NCBI GenBank assembly: GCA_038501785.1
Contig: JBAMJR010000154.1
Span: forward strand, 6,355,001-6,419,000
Reading direction: 5' to 3'
Length of the DNA stretch: 64,000 bases
Origin: Myoxocephalus aenaeus
Lineage: Eukaryota > Chordata > Actinopteri > Perciformes > Cottidae
Shown here: positions 10,401 to 25,501 of the stretch, piece after piece
Layout: every line of letters starts with the position of its first letter
Position numbering within the stretch: the stretch's first letter is position 1
Position numbers and translations under genes: made by a program
Notes under the pieces: model-generated
Told to the model about the DNA's origin: nothing
Databases searched by the model: none
What the model saw: only the letters and a program-made list of their open reading frames with translations

Positions 10401-13400
10401 AGCTTTAGTTGAACATGAATGAAATAACTAATAGATGGCTACCAATTGCTCCTCAAATGCAAAATTATGATCAGCCCTGAATATTTAATAAATTGGCAAC
10501 AACTGCTGCAGTACGAAGACGGATCATTACAAGTAACTTAACTTATTATCAATAGCAGCCTAACAATGACATAATGGGTTGCATGGTATTAAAGTGCAGT
10601 GATTGTACTTACCCCAGAAGAGTGACCGGGACTTCCAGGGGCACCAGGAGGACCAGGAGGTCCAGGGACATTGAGGGCTTCAAATGCAAACAAAAGCTTG
10701 TTAATGATTTGGCTTATGAACAAATCGAGTGGAGTTTAACTCCAGTAGCCAACCAGCTGAGAGCAGACAGTAGCTTAGAGGTCCCCTCCACACTAGATGT
10801 AGCAGTGTATAGAATTATTCAGAATATTTAAACAGAGAAGAAGTCGCTTACAGTGATTGGGCCTATATGCTCCGGGAAGTGAGGGAGATCCTTGGGGTCC
10901 TGGAGGTCCAGGTTGTCCTGGAGGACCTGGACGCCCATCGTAACCAATCCCTGGCGTCCCTGGTGGTCCCTGGGGTCCAGGAGGGCCCACAACAGGTTCT
11001 CCCTTTGGACCCTAACATGAAAAAGAAATGGTCATCATCTAGGTGTAATAACGGGTAAAACCACAAACCTTCTGACCAGATAGGATCTGGACCGTTATTA
11101 ATACCTGTAAATATACGAGGACAGATTCTCAGAACTCACCTCTAAGCCTGGTTTACCAGGAGGCCCTGCCGGGCCTTGTACTCCTCCAAAACGTGGGTCA
11201 TAATATCCGCTACTAGGCTCTCCCTTTTCTCCCTTCACACCCAGGTCTCCGCGCTCTCCCTTCAGTTCATTCTGTTGGAAAGAGTTTAACACAATGAAGT
11301 AGAGTACATCCAGCAGACTGAGGAGACGGACTGGTGGGGTAGCAACGAGCTAGCTTACCTTGAATGTGTAAATATCGAAATTAGAGGTGGTTCCTGGAAC
11401 AATAAATGTGTTTTAGTAACTAAGTACTAATAATTCCCTTCAACACACTCCTGCAGAGCAGTGGATATGTATGTCATAACGGTACAGTATGTATATGTCA
11501 TGCAAACTAGGATTTACCTGCGATTCCTGGAATTCCTCGGTCCCCAGTCTCTCCTTTTTCCCCTTTAGTTGCTACGACAAAAATATCATTTTCAACATTG
11601 GTGAGTTCGACACAATATCTCACTGCTGTATCTGCTATCTAAAACTGTGCCATTGATAGTGACGTCTTCTGTGTTTTATCCATTCATTCTTCAAACCTAG
11701 TCAGACTTGACAGGCTAATCTCTTGACAATAGAGTGCATATCCCCTCGGCGCTGAGGCGGCTTCATCGAACTCAAATTAAGATAGAACTGTTTATCTCAG
11801 CCGACACTTAAAAGCCCTTATTAAATCTCTCTTCCTTGACTGGCCCCTTTTACTCCTTCCTTCTGATCCCTCTCTATCCTACAGTATTATGTATCGGTGC
11901 GATGTGTGAGAGAGGTCATACCTGGGTAATTCCTTGAAGTTTCATCATAGCGCTATGAACGGGGAAAAAAGAAAAGGCACAATGAAGAAATTCCCGGCAA
12001 CAATAGAGGAAAAGATTCATCTCAGATTTATGCTAAATTATGCAATTAGCGACTGACTCAGTAGTTCCACCAGACAACAAGGCAAACAGAACAAAAGCAC
12101 CAGATAATTACTGCATATAATATCATATGATACGGTTAAGCTGTCAGCCAGTACATGAGAGACATTAACGTTGTGCTAAATAGTACATGTACAAAGTGTA
12201 TTTCACGGTACAAGGTTTTACACCCTGTGTACTTACGTTGAAGCGGTCTAAGGCAAGGGCTGGTCCGGGGGGTCCAGGAGGTCCGGGTTGTCCAGGGACT
12301 CCCTGATGGAAACAAAGTTATTCTCTCTTTCTTACTGCTTGGTGTGCACGTAGAGATTTATTACGGACATATTATTAAGAGCTTCAACAGTATTTTGAAG
12401 TCAGCAAACACTGACAAGCCTGAGAAATGTGCAGCTTTGATTAGGATTACCAAAGCTCACTGATGAGAACATGTGTATGTACATGTTATACATATATTTA
12501 AATATCTATTCATAGATCTACAATAGATCATCGGTTTTATGGTCAGTTTCATTTTCAAAGGTGGTGTTTCACTGTCAGAAACGATCTATCTAAGGTATTG
12601 GTGATCATATCAACACTTACTGGGTAGCCATAGCCGACTCCTGTCTCTCCTCTCTCACCCTTGTAACCATTTACACCGGGGCGACCCTGAGGGGAGAAAG
12701 TCATCATTTAATATTTCCCTGCACTTGAAAAAAAAGGAAACAAAGGTATTTAAATGTGACTATAGCAATATGCAATAGGTCGGTAAAATGAATATGTGGT
12801 ACTTGGTATGAACACATAACAGTAAAGCTAAGAAAGGCTACTCACGGGTCTTCCGGGCATTCCCATTTCACCCTTTATTCCAGAAGGCCCATACTGGCCC
12901 TGTACAATAAATCATGAAATGAAAGACATTGTGAGCTGACAGGAGAATGAAGTGGAGGGAAAAATACATTTTGGGTTTAAAACTGTTCAGCTATCTATCA
13001 GCGTAGATATATAAGATAGAGATGCTCAAACACTTACAGTGGGTCCAACAGGTCCAGGTGTTCCTCGGTCTCCCTACATGCAGGGTAGAGGAAACAGATG
13101 TGTTGTATCACCGAAACAAGGCAAAACATTTAGAAATAAAAAGTAGCAACATGTCTTATACTTTAGAGGAGAGGTGCGTACCTCTTTTAATGAGAGACAC
13201 AAAACAGACATACTGTCAAAATGAACGCAGTCAAAAGCAGTGAGCCTCACCTTCAAACCCGTCAGCCCATCCAGATGCAGAAGGTTTCCATCAGGTCCGA
13301 TTACCAGACCTGGTTCACCTTTCTCGCCCTGAACACGGAACAGCACAGACGAGACAACGCAGACTCAATTACAGCAGTGTCTCAATGGCCGTTCAACGAT

Positions 13401-16400
13401 TCCTTTAGGTAAAGTCAAATAACCAAGACTTTACCTTGCCCCCGTAGCCTGGCAGGCCAGGGTCTCCTCTGTCACCCTTTGGTCCAATAGGACCCTGCAG
13501 GATAGAGAAAGAAAGCTTTATCAGCTTCCTTTGGCAGCAGGAGAGTGTTTCCACAGATCAATTCAAGCCATTCCATTAGTCTCCGTCTATACAGTTCAGC
13601 TTGTATTGCTGAGCTGACCACTGTTTACACGATCAGTCCAGAATTAAGTGGATGAGATGCTGTGGGCTTCTGTGAGTAGATGCAGCGCCAATATGTTATC
13701 TGCTCACTGGAGTGCAGAGAAGCGTTTGATGCTTGCTTACTTTTGTGGAAGCCAAACTTTACTGTTGAAATTATCCAGCGGCAATATGGGAATCACACCA
13801 GTGAGAATAAACAAAAAACAAAGGCATGTTTCATAGGAAATAACCCCAAAATATTGCAGAAAATGTACTTAATTTTACGCATGAAGCTGATCGAGGAAAT
13901 ATATTTTCTTTCCTTGTTGTTTTAGGAAGAAAATTATAGTATAATTAAAGTATAATTGTGACCTGTTTTTGTAAGAGTTGTATATTTAGTAGGAGTAGAT
14001 GTCTTGAGGCTGAATGCCCCAGACAGAAAAAATGCCATTTGTTTACAATAATAAAAAAAAAAGAATAATAAATAATAAATAATGTGCATGAAAAACAGGT
14101 TGAAAAAACACAAGAGACAAAGAGACAAACACCATTAATGTGAAGTGTATTCACCATTAGTGTGAAGTAAACACACTTAGCATTTATGGTTATAATAAGG
14201 GCAAGGGACATTAATTATGAAAGCCGGGGAGACTTACAGGGAATCCAGCTTGGCCAGGTAAACCATCTCCTCCCTGTACAGGAAAACATATTCATATACA
14301 TTCATTAGTCTGGTGTTCTGTGTTTTGCTAACTGACTATCATGCACCAATTTATTGTTTTAAACTTTGTAATAACTGTACAGAACTTATTCTTGCCCTGA
14401 TTGGTCTGTGAAATGAGTGCAGCTTTGTGTACAGCTGCCTAAAATAGTATGTGTTGATATGGAAAGAGATGTTTTAGTTAGCAGTTGGCTTTTCTTTTTC
14501 ACAACTGATGACTGATGTACGTATGTACAATGTACTGTATGTATCAAACCATGAGTAAGTTTGAAATGCTGCAAGATCTTACAAATTATCCCTTTCAAAT
14601 ATTTATCTTTTACAAAAACTATGTGTGTGCATAACAAATAAAATAAAAATACAAACCTGAGGCCCATCATTGCCAACAACACCATTAACCTGTAGTGAAA
14701 CAACAACATAATGACGTTAAGATGAATGCCATCACTGATTAAAACCTCTCCTACTTTAGGACGACAGTAGAGAATGCTTTGTGTTGCTTACATTGTCAGA
14801 TGTCTGGTAGATGATTTGTCCTGGTGGTCCGGGTGGCCCGGGTGGTCCTGGGACAGCTGTTCCATCTCGACCTGTTTCACCCTAAAACCACCACACAGCA
14901 AAAAGATGAGTAACTGTCCCACCTGGTAAGGAATCATTTGTTAAATCAAATGTTAATTGTAACACAGGTTTCCTTTTTTACATATCTGTATAAAAATAAA
15001 GGTTGGTTGTTTTTTATGTCTAACAGATCAAAATAACTACAAAGAAACATACATAAGTGAGATGGAATGTGTGTTGCAATGAACGGATATTTTAGGGTTA
15101 AAAATGATTGAAATGAAGATGCAATTCACCCTTTCTCCTTTGTTGCCACTGTCCCCCTTCGGCCCCTGTAAAATGAAACAGAAATGAGACAAAAGATACG
15201 TTAACAAAGGTGAAAGGTCCAGATGTCTGCTTCACAAAGATCCACCAGCAGACTAGAGGAACAACCTGCTTATTCATTGAAAACTGAAGACAATAAACAC
15301 ACTGTTTCTTTCATATCACATAATATAATGCCCGATAAACCTGTTCAATCAGATGATAAATTAGAGTAATTTAAGTTTCCATTCATATGGAGAATTCACA
15401 ATGCGCAGGCCATGACACAGTTGCACACCCCGGCAATGCTGCAAAGCCCCCGCGCACATCGACAGAACCGCGCCGCGATCAGCTGTTAAACAACAGGCAT
15501 AGCTACAAAATCCACGGCCCGCCACTGCAACTGAGCCATCTCTATGACAATTAAACAAAGAGACGATGATGAAGACCATGACATGCAATTGAAAGCTCTG
15601 GAAAAAGCTAGGAAATGGACCTTGTTAAACAACTATTTCCAAGGTCAAGAATGAACTTTCATGATTATATTGGGTATTACTTGTTATAGGTCCCAATATG
15701 ATACATTTTAAAGGAGTTATTGACTGACACTGATAGGCAGCCTGATGTATTGTGCACTCTTAATAGAACAATATTTATAAAGCATTACTACTACTTTTTT
15801 TTACTGCAAATGATGATTCTCCATTCTCAATCAGTCTAGGAAATACATCTTTTTTTCTACTAAATTGGCTACAAAGGCTTTGTGTGAGGGGTTGGCCTTT
15901 TCCTCTGTTACTGCATCTTGCCAGCATTAGCATGACTTCAGGCATACTCGGCTGTTTTTCCTCAAAAAATTTAAATAAAAAAAATGTTCTGACCCAGAAT
16001 GTACAACGGACTGATGAAATTACCTATTGTGGCCACAGGGGGTAAATGACACAGACAACATTTGAGAAATGCTAAATATGTTTGCCCCAGGACTTGTTAG
16101 ATTATGACCAGTCTGCTACAAAACACATACAAATAGATACAAAAACAAATAAATACATTAAAAAAAAATCCATGACAGTCAAGTATACACATTTTGACAG
16201 TTTGCCCCATTTGTAGTGTAACACAGTAAATCAAATGCTCTGTCACATCACACTGGAACACAGTTATTTAACACGGCGACCTTTCAAAAACTGTGTGACC
16301 TCTGGTATCCAGCCGGAGCATGAAATATTCTCATTTGTCATCTCGATGTATTTTACCTGAGGTCCAGGGAAGCCATCCAGCCCTGGACGTCCATCTCTTC

Positions 16401-19400
16401 CTGTGAGACCTTCACTGCCCTTCTGACCTGGTATACCAGGCAACCCAGCTTTGCCCTGCAGAGTACAATCAAGACACAACATTGAAAATCTCACTTCAGG
16501 GAAACACACAAAATAAATCATTCTACTTCATGGAATAGATACTTTTTTTTTTTTTATTCCACTGTTCCTTTTGCCTATGTATTCATTTAATACTGGGGTG
16601 GCCAAATGGCTGCCTGTTTTTAAATGGCCCGTGGGGAATTCTTTTTTAAATAAACTAATATAGCTTGAGGATATTTTTAATAAGTTGCACTTATTAACGT
16701 ACATGGCACATAATAATTTAAACACTGGATGCGAACCAGGCTAAATGTTCTGACATTTTCTCCATCTTAACCTCTCGGCAAAAAATACAATAATTCACCT
16801 GACTGTTGTGTTTGTTATAGACTTATAGAGATTTTTACTTTTTCAATTGTTGCGTAATCTTTTCAGTGAACCCTTAGGCACTAAACATATAACAATATAG
16901 GTAAATGGGAATTTTCCTCTCATTGTATTTATTTGTTGTTGTTATCAGTTCTGTTTGTGTGCTTGTATTGTTTCTTTTCCCCTGCTTCTATTCCTTTAGA
17001 CAGGGCAAGGACCTTCTTTCGGCCTCAGAAATCAATTTAGGTGCAGCGTATTTTTCTCAACCCGAAAGGTTTAGAAAACACACGGGTGAAATGACAACAG
17101 AGAAACGCAGCAAGGATGAGACCAAAACTGAATGTTAAATAAACCTGTTTAAGATGCTTGAGGGTGGGCAGAGCCTAAACTCAACCACCTTTAGAGACCG
17201 TGGTTCAGTCCCAGGTAGCTGTACCTCACGCTTGTTTGTGTTTTTCCACAAATGTACTCAAAACTAGACCCCTTCTTCATCCAATAGTCTGCTTTAAAAG
17301 TACAAAACATTTGTGTCCTCTGGCCAAGAGGACCAGCTCATCACAGATTAGTAAAATGACTTCAGTTACTTACTGGAAGTCCAGGCAAGCCAGAAGAACC
17401 CTGAAAGCACACACATTTGGTTATTTCCTCATGCATTTGCAATGGCACACTAGGCCACAAGGACACAAGGGCACACTCAATAGTAATCTTGAGTATGAAT
17501 CGGTCACTAAATTACCAACATGACTTTAAAGCTGCGGGTCATTCTCTGGCTTATAATATGGGGACTTAAAAAAAAGATGTAAAGAATTTCAGCACAAAGA
17601 GGAACTACATCTCATTCTAAACCTTGTCCGTATTGTGAAGAATGTGAGATATTGTATATCGTCTTCCACTAAAGTATTTTTTCAATTGCAGTACTGACCT
17701 GTCTTCCCTCAGGTCCTCTGACGCCAGGCAGTCCATTGCTGAACCCTCCACCAGAGGCCTCCATGTCATCCTTCAAACACCAAGAGATGGTATGACAGTT
17801 AGACAAACTCAAAGTTTTGTTCGTTTGTTTTTCCCAGTAATGGACGACAAACAATGTGTCTGCAGTACAGCTGTCTATCATTGAGCATAATTTCATATTT
17901 ACATTTATTTTATGGAGAACTGTCCCAGACAAACACATTACACACAAGAAATTTAGCTGATTCTTTTTGGCATCTTTTACATTGATACTTAGGCAACTCT
18001 ATCAAAAGGTATCATCACAAAAACGTACAAATCCAACACGATAGCTTGGTCCAGGAGGCCCCGGAAGACCTGGTTGCCCAACTGGTCCGATAGGCCCGGG
18101 CAGACCAGCCAGTCCAGTCTCTCCGGAGGTTCCCGGTAAACCAGAGTCTCCTTGAGATCCCTAAAGGGTGAAGTGACAGAATAAATAAATACAAATTGTA
18201 ATAAAAGCAAAAACAATGATTTCCTCTTCATTAGAGTGCATCTTACCAACAAAACTACCATTTCCATTCATGCAGCATTTTCCGTATGAGTAAGTGTGGT
18301 TTAATAGTACGTACATTAATGTAACTGCACAGACACCCATGCTCATTGTTGTGGGGCCAAATTCAGACGTTACCAAATATTAAACCAAAGCATAGCCAGC
18401 ACTCAGATTAAACTTGAAGTCAAGTCTAGCTGACAATATTTGACAAACATTTGCATATTGCTAGAAGACACAAATCCCCTTTGATGGCTGACGTGCTGGA
18501 GCCCAGTTACCTGCGGATGGGAAGGCTTAGGGAAGTAGGAGGAGGGTAAATAGTGGGGCAGCAGAAAAGTAGGAGCTTGGCTGGAGAAATGAAAGGGATG
18601 AGGAAGCGTACTGGTATTTAAAAAGCACGCCACCAATTCATGTACCATGTTTTCAGGACTATACTGGTTACAACAACAAAGGCGATTTGCCTTCAGTTGT
18701 GTTTTTGAGTCTAGATCTAACTGTAACGAGGCAGCTACTTTAAGGCATCATCTGAATGAAGACAATGAAATCCGCACCTTCTCTCCGACTGCTCCTGGAA
18801 GACCCAGACCGCCTGAGTCACCCTGGTGTAGGAAAAAGAATAGATCAAAATGTGTTCATAAAAAACGCTCTGAACTGTAATGTTACAGTGGCTATTGTGC
18901 ATGTCCCTTTTACAACATTTAACATTTGAGTGGAGGGATTGTGTTGAACTCCCACTTGGAAGCTGTGAAAGGCAAGTGGCCGGACGCTAGTTAGCCTAGC
19001 TTAGCACTAACTCCCACTAGACATATTTTTCCCACACCTGCTGAGTCATGAGCAGAGCCCACTCACTCACATTATAGCATAGCCTAGCTAGCGGTAGCTG
19101 TCATTCTCTCATGGGTGCAGTCGTGGTGAAACGCTAACAACCAGACTTGCTAAAAGTCACAGTAGCAGGTCGCCCTGTAACCTCAGCGCTGCATTCAGTG
19201 ATTCAAATTACACACAAATCACATTATTATTATTATTATTATCTATATTAGTGCCCGCCCACACACAAGCAAAACTGAATTTGAATGTCAGTTGGACTTA
19301 GACAGATTCAACTCATGTTTACACTCTGACTGCTACTGAGACCACTATTGAGAAGCTTCCGAGGATGCTAAAAAAAAATATATATATTTAGTTTGAGTTG

Positions 19401-21089
19401 ACAGAAGGAACAATTGGTCTCACAAGATCATTACCTTTTCTCCCTTGGTACCAGGAGCTCCTGGGCCTCCATCAGTACCCGGCAAACCAGGCAAGCCCTA
19501 GAAGGATTTGGTTCAGGCATTCAGTTGTTGTTGCTTGGGTTAGATTGTACAGTCATGTTCATCACGATTCAAAGGGTTGAGAGAATAATTTGGTGTGAGT
19601 GAGGCAAACACATGGGCACCTACAGGTTGACCGGGCGCCCCGTCCTTTCCTGGTGGTCCGAATGCCCCAGAACTCGATGCTGCTCCTGCTGTAGAGGGAC
19701 TAGCAGGACCGGTGGGACCGGGGGGCCCAGGGGGCCCTGGTAGGCCAGGCAATCCCTAAAACAACGAAATGTAATGTCATTTAGGGATGCTGATTACAGC
19801 CTTACAGCAACAAAGATGATGCCCTCCTCTACATCGTTTGTTTCTGTTGAGAGTAGAATTCAAAATTCTAATTCTTCTCACCCGAATGGATTCAGGATCA
19901 GGGAACCCAGAGCCTTCCATGTCCACAAAAGTCTGAAAAGCATGGACTGGAATCAGTTGTATTCAACAAATGAGTCAAAAAGGCAGGACATGTGCCGATA
20001 CAAGTTGAGCCTAAACATGATGCCCAGATTTACTCACAGATCTGAGTCCGGTTCCTGGGAGACCCGGAGGTCCAGGGAGTCCCCTGAGGCCAGGTTGACC
20101 CTCTCCACGGTCTCCCTGTTTGCACAAGACTCATTATTATAATCATATTCATAATAATAAACATACCGTAATAATATACGTTATTCTATTAATGTAAGTG
20201 GGCATCTAACCTTTTCTCCTTTAGTTCCAGAGTCACCTGGGGTTCCTGGGAAGCCAGGTGGTCCATCAGGACCCTGTGGGGAGGAAACAATCATGTTAGG
20301 GCCCTCATGATGTTAAGACAGAAATACGTCACTTTGCATAAAGTCGCCTCATCGGAAGAATCAGCTGTCAGTCAAAGCATGCATTGCCCCAGAGAACGTG
20401 AGCCTGAAGGATGGAAGTATTTAAGAGGGAGACCCAACAATGTGGTTCTCTGTAAACTTTACAAATTGGAAATGGATTATGAACACTTGAAGCAAAAGCA
20501 TCCCCGAGCGCTTTGTGATGACAGCAGCGTCCTGTTTACTTTCAGTCCCTTCGAAAGCATGACATATTCAGATTATCAACACACGGAACCTGCTTCTGTT
20601 CGGAGTAGTCACCTAAAATTGATTTTCTGCTGTAATGGTAACGTAACGAAACGCCGCGTGACATTGTTATTCTGCCATTTAATATTCTCGGTTTACTGTA
20701 ACGGCCGTGTATGAGTGAGAAAATGGCTTTAACTAACATTACAGACTGTTACCATTAATCAATTCAATTATTTGCTTTGTTGTAACCATTTTAAGTTCTT
20801 ACGTAAAAAATACTGATTCTCCAGTTTTTAATATGTCCAGAATATTTCCTATCAGTATCTGATAAAAAGGGTTTTATTAGCTTGCTACATTTGTTTGTTT
20901 TTAAGAGGAGGGCATTGAATAACATTTTGAAAAACTAATCAGACAAGTTTTTGATATTTATTTTTGGCTAAATTTATGTGGATAGCATTATATATTTATT
21001 TAACTATTGTTAACAGCACTGCATATTAAGTATTCAAATTAAGAGATGAGAAAGTACATGAGCTGTGTGTTTATTGGCGGTCAACATGT

Positions 21090-21175
<86 letters not shown>

Positions 21176-24100
21176 ACACAACTCCGATGAAGCCATGTTT
21201 GTGTCACAGAGAAATCATCTTGCGTGTTTTGCGTCATCTGATCTGCCTTCACAGAAACCACCAATCAAAATATTTAGAATAAATATCGGCCAATAACAAT
21301 CAGTGTTTGATCGATCGGAGCACCCTCAGTATCGATCTCAGATTGTTGAGGTCGATACTGAGGGTGCTCCGATCGATCAAACACTGAGTATTCATCACTT
21401 GACCTTCTGACAGGTGATAAGAGTTCAACTTACGGTTTTTCCATCCTCACCAGGATCCCCCTGTAAATAAGGAAATATACGTCCTTTGAGACAAATTTCA
21501 AGATTGATTTCACAATTCCTCTTTCCAATTTCATAATTACTATTTAACACAATTAAAAAGATCTTATTTGAAATTTTGGAATCAATTCTTTTGAAAGACA
21601 ACTGCAGTCTACTAACTGGCTCTCCGTCAGCTCCTGGTGGTCCTTGGGAGCCCGCAGCACCTTGTGGTCCGGCCGGTCCTCGGGGTCCGGGGCCTCTGGA
21701 AGAAACGGAGCCGTCGCTGCCGACTGTGTACTCGGTTGCGAGGCCTGGAGGGCCGGGGGACCCGGGTGCCCCAGGTTGACCGGGGTCTCCCTTCTTTCCT
21801 TGGTAGCCAAAGCCTGCACTGCCCTGCAGATAAAGAAGAGGGTGACTAAAGCTTCTCCAAAAAGTACAACACAAGAATGATGAAGTAACACTGCCACCAG
21901 TGCATAATAGAATAACACTAAAAGTAAGATACATGCAGTAAAAATTAAGTAAACTAAAATAGAGGAGTAACATTGCATATTATCCTTCTTCTGTCTGTAC
22001 AAGACACCTGTAACTTTTCTCCGAGGCGACTCAAATCAAAGGATGAGATGATCTCTAATTTAACTAACTTACCTTTAATCCTATTTCCCCTGGTTCCCCC
22101 TGAAAATGAAAAGAAGAAACAGAGCCAAGTCAGTGGCAGCGGTCTTCATCGGCTGTCACGTTCCACTTAAAACCCTAAAATGCATCCGTATCCACAGACA
22201 CGTCCACATGTTGGAGAACTTCACATTTAGGAAAAACACCTTTAAAAAAGATCAAAAGAAAATGACAGAAAACAGAAACAGATGCAGAACACATCTTTTG
22301 TGTTGCCTGCTTTGTATACTTTGTATTTTATTCCTTACGATCTTTTTATCTTCATGCCTCCGTATCCCCTGTCAATTGAATCTGTGTGTGTTTTGTTTTC
22401 TGTCTATTTGGAAAAGTGCATTAGGTGTATGTTGCTCTAAGATAGAAGGGACTCAAATCAATGTCAGGCCAACAGTAATGACCTCACTTTACAATTATTG
22501 TAAAATCAATGAGATTTGGCCCACATAAGACAACAACAACTATACATATACATACATCTTGTCCTTAGAAAATGAAGAAATGTAAACTACAGCATGTGAT
22601 TAAATGAATAAAATACAAGCAAAGCAACAGAACAATGGCTTGACGCTCATATGATTGGATTACATTGCAGGTGCCGGCTGCTTTTACTGAGCATTCAGCA
22701 TGCAGAACAATCTAAAGGGCAATTTAGATTTCACATTTCATATTTCACTTCCAGTTATAGTTGAATAATTAGCTTTAAATGTCATGTGCTTTAATTATTC
22801 TTCAGGTTATTATTATTTTACTAATTTGGCTTTTTATTTTCATCGAAGCTTCTCTCTTGTCTTTCTTGGTGCCGTTTTGAATTTAGTTTTTTTCACTGAG
22901 CTTTATCGTAAATGACGTCTCTATCTCAGTGTAGTTTTGAGCTAGAATAAAGGTTGAATGAATGAATTTGCGTGCATACAATTAGGACTTGCAGCTCCCT
23001 CTAGTGTTCCTTTGAGGCATTTCACCAAAGTCCATATGGCTGCTCTTACTACCCTCTGCTCTTGTCCAGCTCACCCACTGCGACCTTCACAAGGTCAAAA
23101 ACTCCGGCGTCATCAGTGCGTCCCGCCCACTCCCAGCGTGACAACGTATTGCATCCACGGTCAAAGTAGATTCCTTAAAAAGCGTCCAAACCTTCTCTCC
23201 ACGGGCTCCACCCCGTGAGCCGGAGCCGGAGCCGGCATCTCCCTTCGGCCCGATTGGACCCCTGTCTCCTTTCAGTCCTGCATCCCCGCGGTCACCCTTT
23301 TCTCCTCTGCCCCCAGCTGGACCTGTAAGCAGCGGGACAGGGTCATTAATGCCCTCATGAAAAGACCTTTCAAAATTGATGAATGACCGTATCCCACATC
23401 CCAAACAATACAAAGCCCAAAGCAGAGGAGGAAAAAAAAAAGGGGGGGGGGGGGAGAAAATGACTTTTTGCTTGTTGGAGCGAGAATCCCAGCGAGCGCT
23501 GTGATTTAAAGGCCACGCCGAGCTTTTCTGAGGCGGCACCACCCTCCCAGCGCTGCATGCACTCGCATCCTGATGTGTAACCTCTGGTGGGAGCTCGATT
23601 GAGCCTCAACTCTTCTGGAGGAAGGCGTTACCTTCAGCCCAGTTCCCGAGCTGTGCAGAAGTCGCACATGTCTGAAGCCGCTGACATGCAGAGCAACGTA
23701 ATGTGTTCCAGTTCAGGGATTAGAGTTTAGCAATGGAGAACCGGATCCCATGCCCTCTGAACGGATGCACACGGGCACTGACACACTAATACCTCATACC
23801 ATAGCACTAGTAGCTTACGGTAATAGGAAATGTATTTCCAATCTTTGTTATTTTTAAGAAATAAAAAGCTTGACCAAAATTGTTTTCTTATGCCTTTTTA
23901 ATTCTCTCTCTCTCAGAAAGATAACAGCCCTATTGTTCATCCCCAGGCTTATATATGGATGTGTCCAAAGCATAGCATAGATAGATGCATGCATGCTCAC
24001 ATGCTTTTAAAGTCCATGTGAGGTCCTGCACGAGGAGAACACAGGAGGTCGACAGCAGAGCATCTGATCGGAGAATATATATATTTTTTTACCCGGGACG

Positions 24101-25457
24101 CTCACGCCCGGACTCACAGAAAGTGAATCGTACCGGGAGTCACTTGCTCAACATGACCCAAGAGACAGTTAAATGAACTTTCTGGAGTAACATTATTTCA
24201 TGTCAGTTACATGGGTGCTCCAGGATGTGAGCCATTTTGTTATTTTGTCCATTCGATCATGATAGTTTTTTTTTTTCTTGTTCGGTCTGTTGGACTTTCC
24301 TGTTTAAGCATTTAAAAGAAGAAGAAAAAAAGTATTTTATTTTGTAAAGAAATACGAAGAGGGTAATCATTCCAAGAAAAAAATTGTAGACCCTGCACTT
24401 AACCAGAGCCCCTTTTCCAATGTTCCCAGTTTATAGTTTCATTTTTCATTCAAAGTCAAAGTGTCTGAAAATCCAGCACTGGTTGGAATTTTCTCTCTAA
24501 GACAAAACATCTTGCTTTGTCTCTGCCATTCCACAGAGTAACGTAGAGTGCTTCATCAAAGACCTGCCTTGTGTTGCCGCTAAATTAAAGTCATATTTTT
24601 AAACACAATATGTTTCTTCTGATGGTTACTTTACATTGCAACCATCAGAAGATAAAAATGAGATCACTGTCATTCATGCCTCAACCCCTAGATGGTGCAA
24701 AACACACAGTATGCCCCACTGGAATTCCATGTGCAGTATGAAATATTATAAACGGACTACATAGCAGACAATAATCCGTGTAACGTTCTCCGTGGGTTAA
24801 TCACTGAGTAAATTATCAACTTCAACCCTGTATGGTTAAAAACACAAGTTGCTCTTTGCTCCAAGTTAACTATTTTAATGTAATTCACACAGAAAGCAGC
24901 ATCTTCGCCTGACACTCATCAAGCGCTCGTCACAAAGGAGAGCCTTCCAACCTCACGTCCACTAGATGGAGACATGTGTCAGTGCGTACCTTTGTAGCCA
25001 GCTCTGACCCACTCAGTTATGCAGGTTAAAGAAATAGGAATTTGGCAGCGCCATGTGCCATCATAACCCTCCCCCCCAACCGGTGAGCCAAGTCATGTGT
25101 CAGCATGTGGAAGTACAATACATATTTCCCATCTTACACATTATAAATCTATGAAAGACAGTGATAGAGAGACCAAGGGGCAGAGCCAAAGGCACCTGTC
25201 AAAAAAAAAAAAAAAAACGTCTGGCATAAAGAAAGTACACTAAATATATATAAATATGACAGAAACACCAACAATATTCTCTCTCTGCCAGCAGAATTTA
25301 AAACTGTGTTAAATGCGTTCAATAAAATGGCGTCCAGATAAACTCACCTGTTTCTCTTGCAATTGAGACGTCGTCTTTGCTGCTCAGCGGTGGCTGCTGG
25401 ATGGGCCGGGAAGATGGAGGAGGAGTCTGCAGGTGAACGATCATGCAACAGAGTTAG

Positions 25458-25501
<44 letters not shown>

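Larger units (their letters stand above)
20274..21433. other. Intron 9, with (CT)n tract and hairpin
   Basis: No coding exon is seen. It holds the (CT)n tract at 21091-21173 and a 36-bp perfect inverted repeat at 21300-21387. Confidence 0.6.

Noticed and set aside
17150..17230. Possible tRNA-derived SINE or tRNA (GGTTCAGTCCC resembles a B box)
   Set aside because: No matching A box or cloverleaf fold was found at the right distance.
18403..18540. CCGCAG followed by GTAACTGGGCTCC near 18510 as an extra col18a1 exon
   Set aside because: The downstream frame is not Gly-X-Y and neighbouring exons 15 and 16 join in phase without it.
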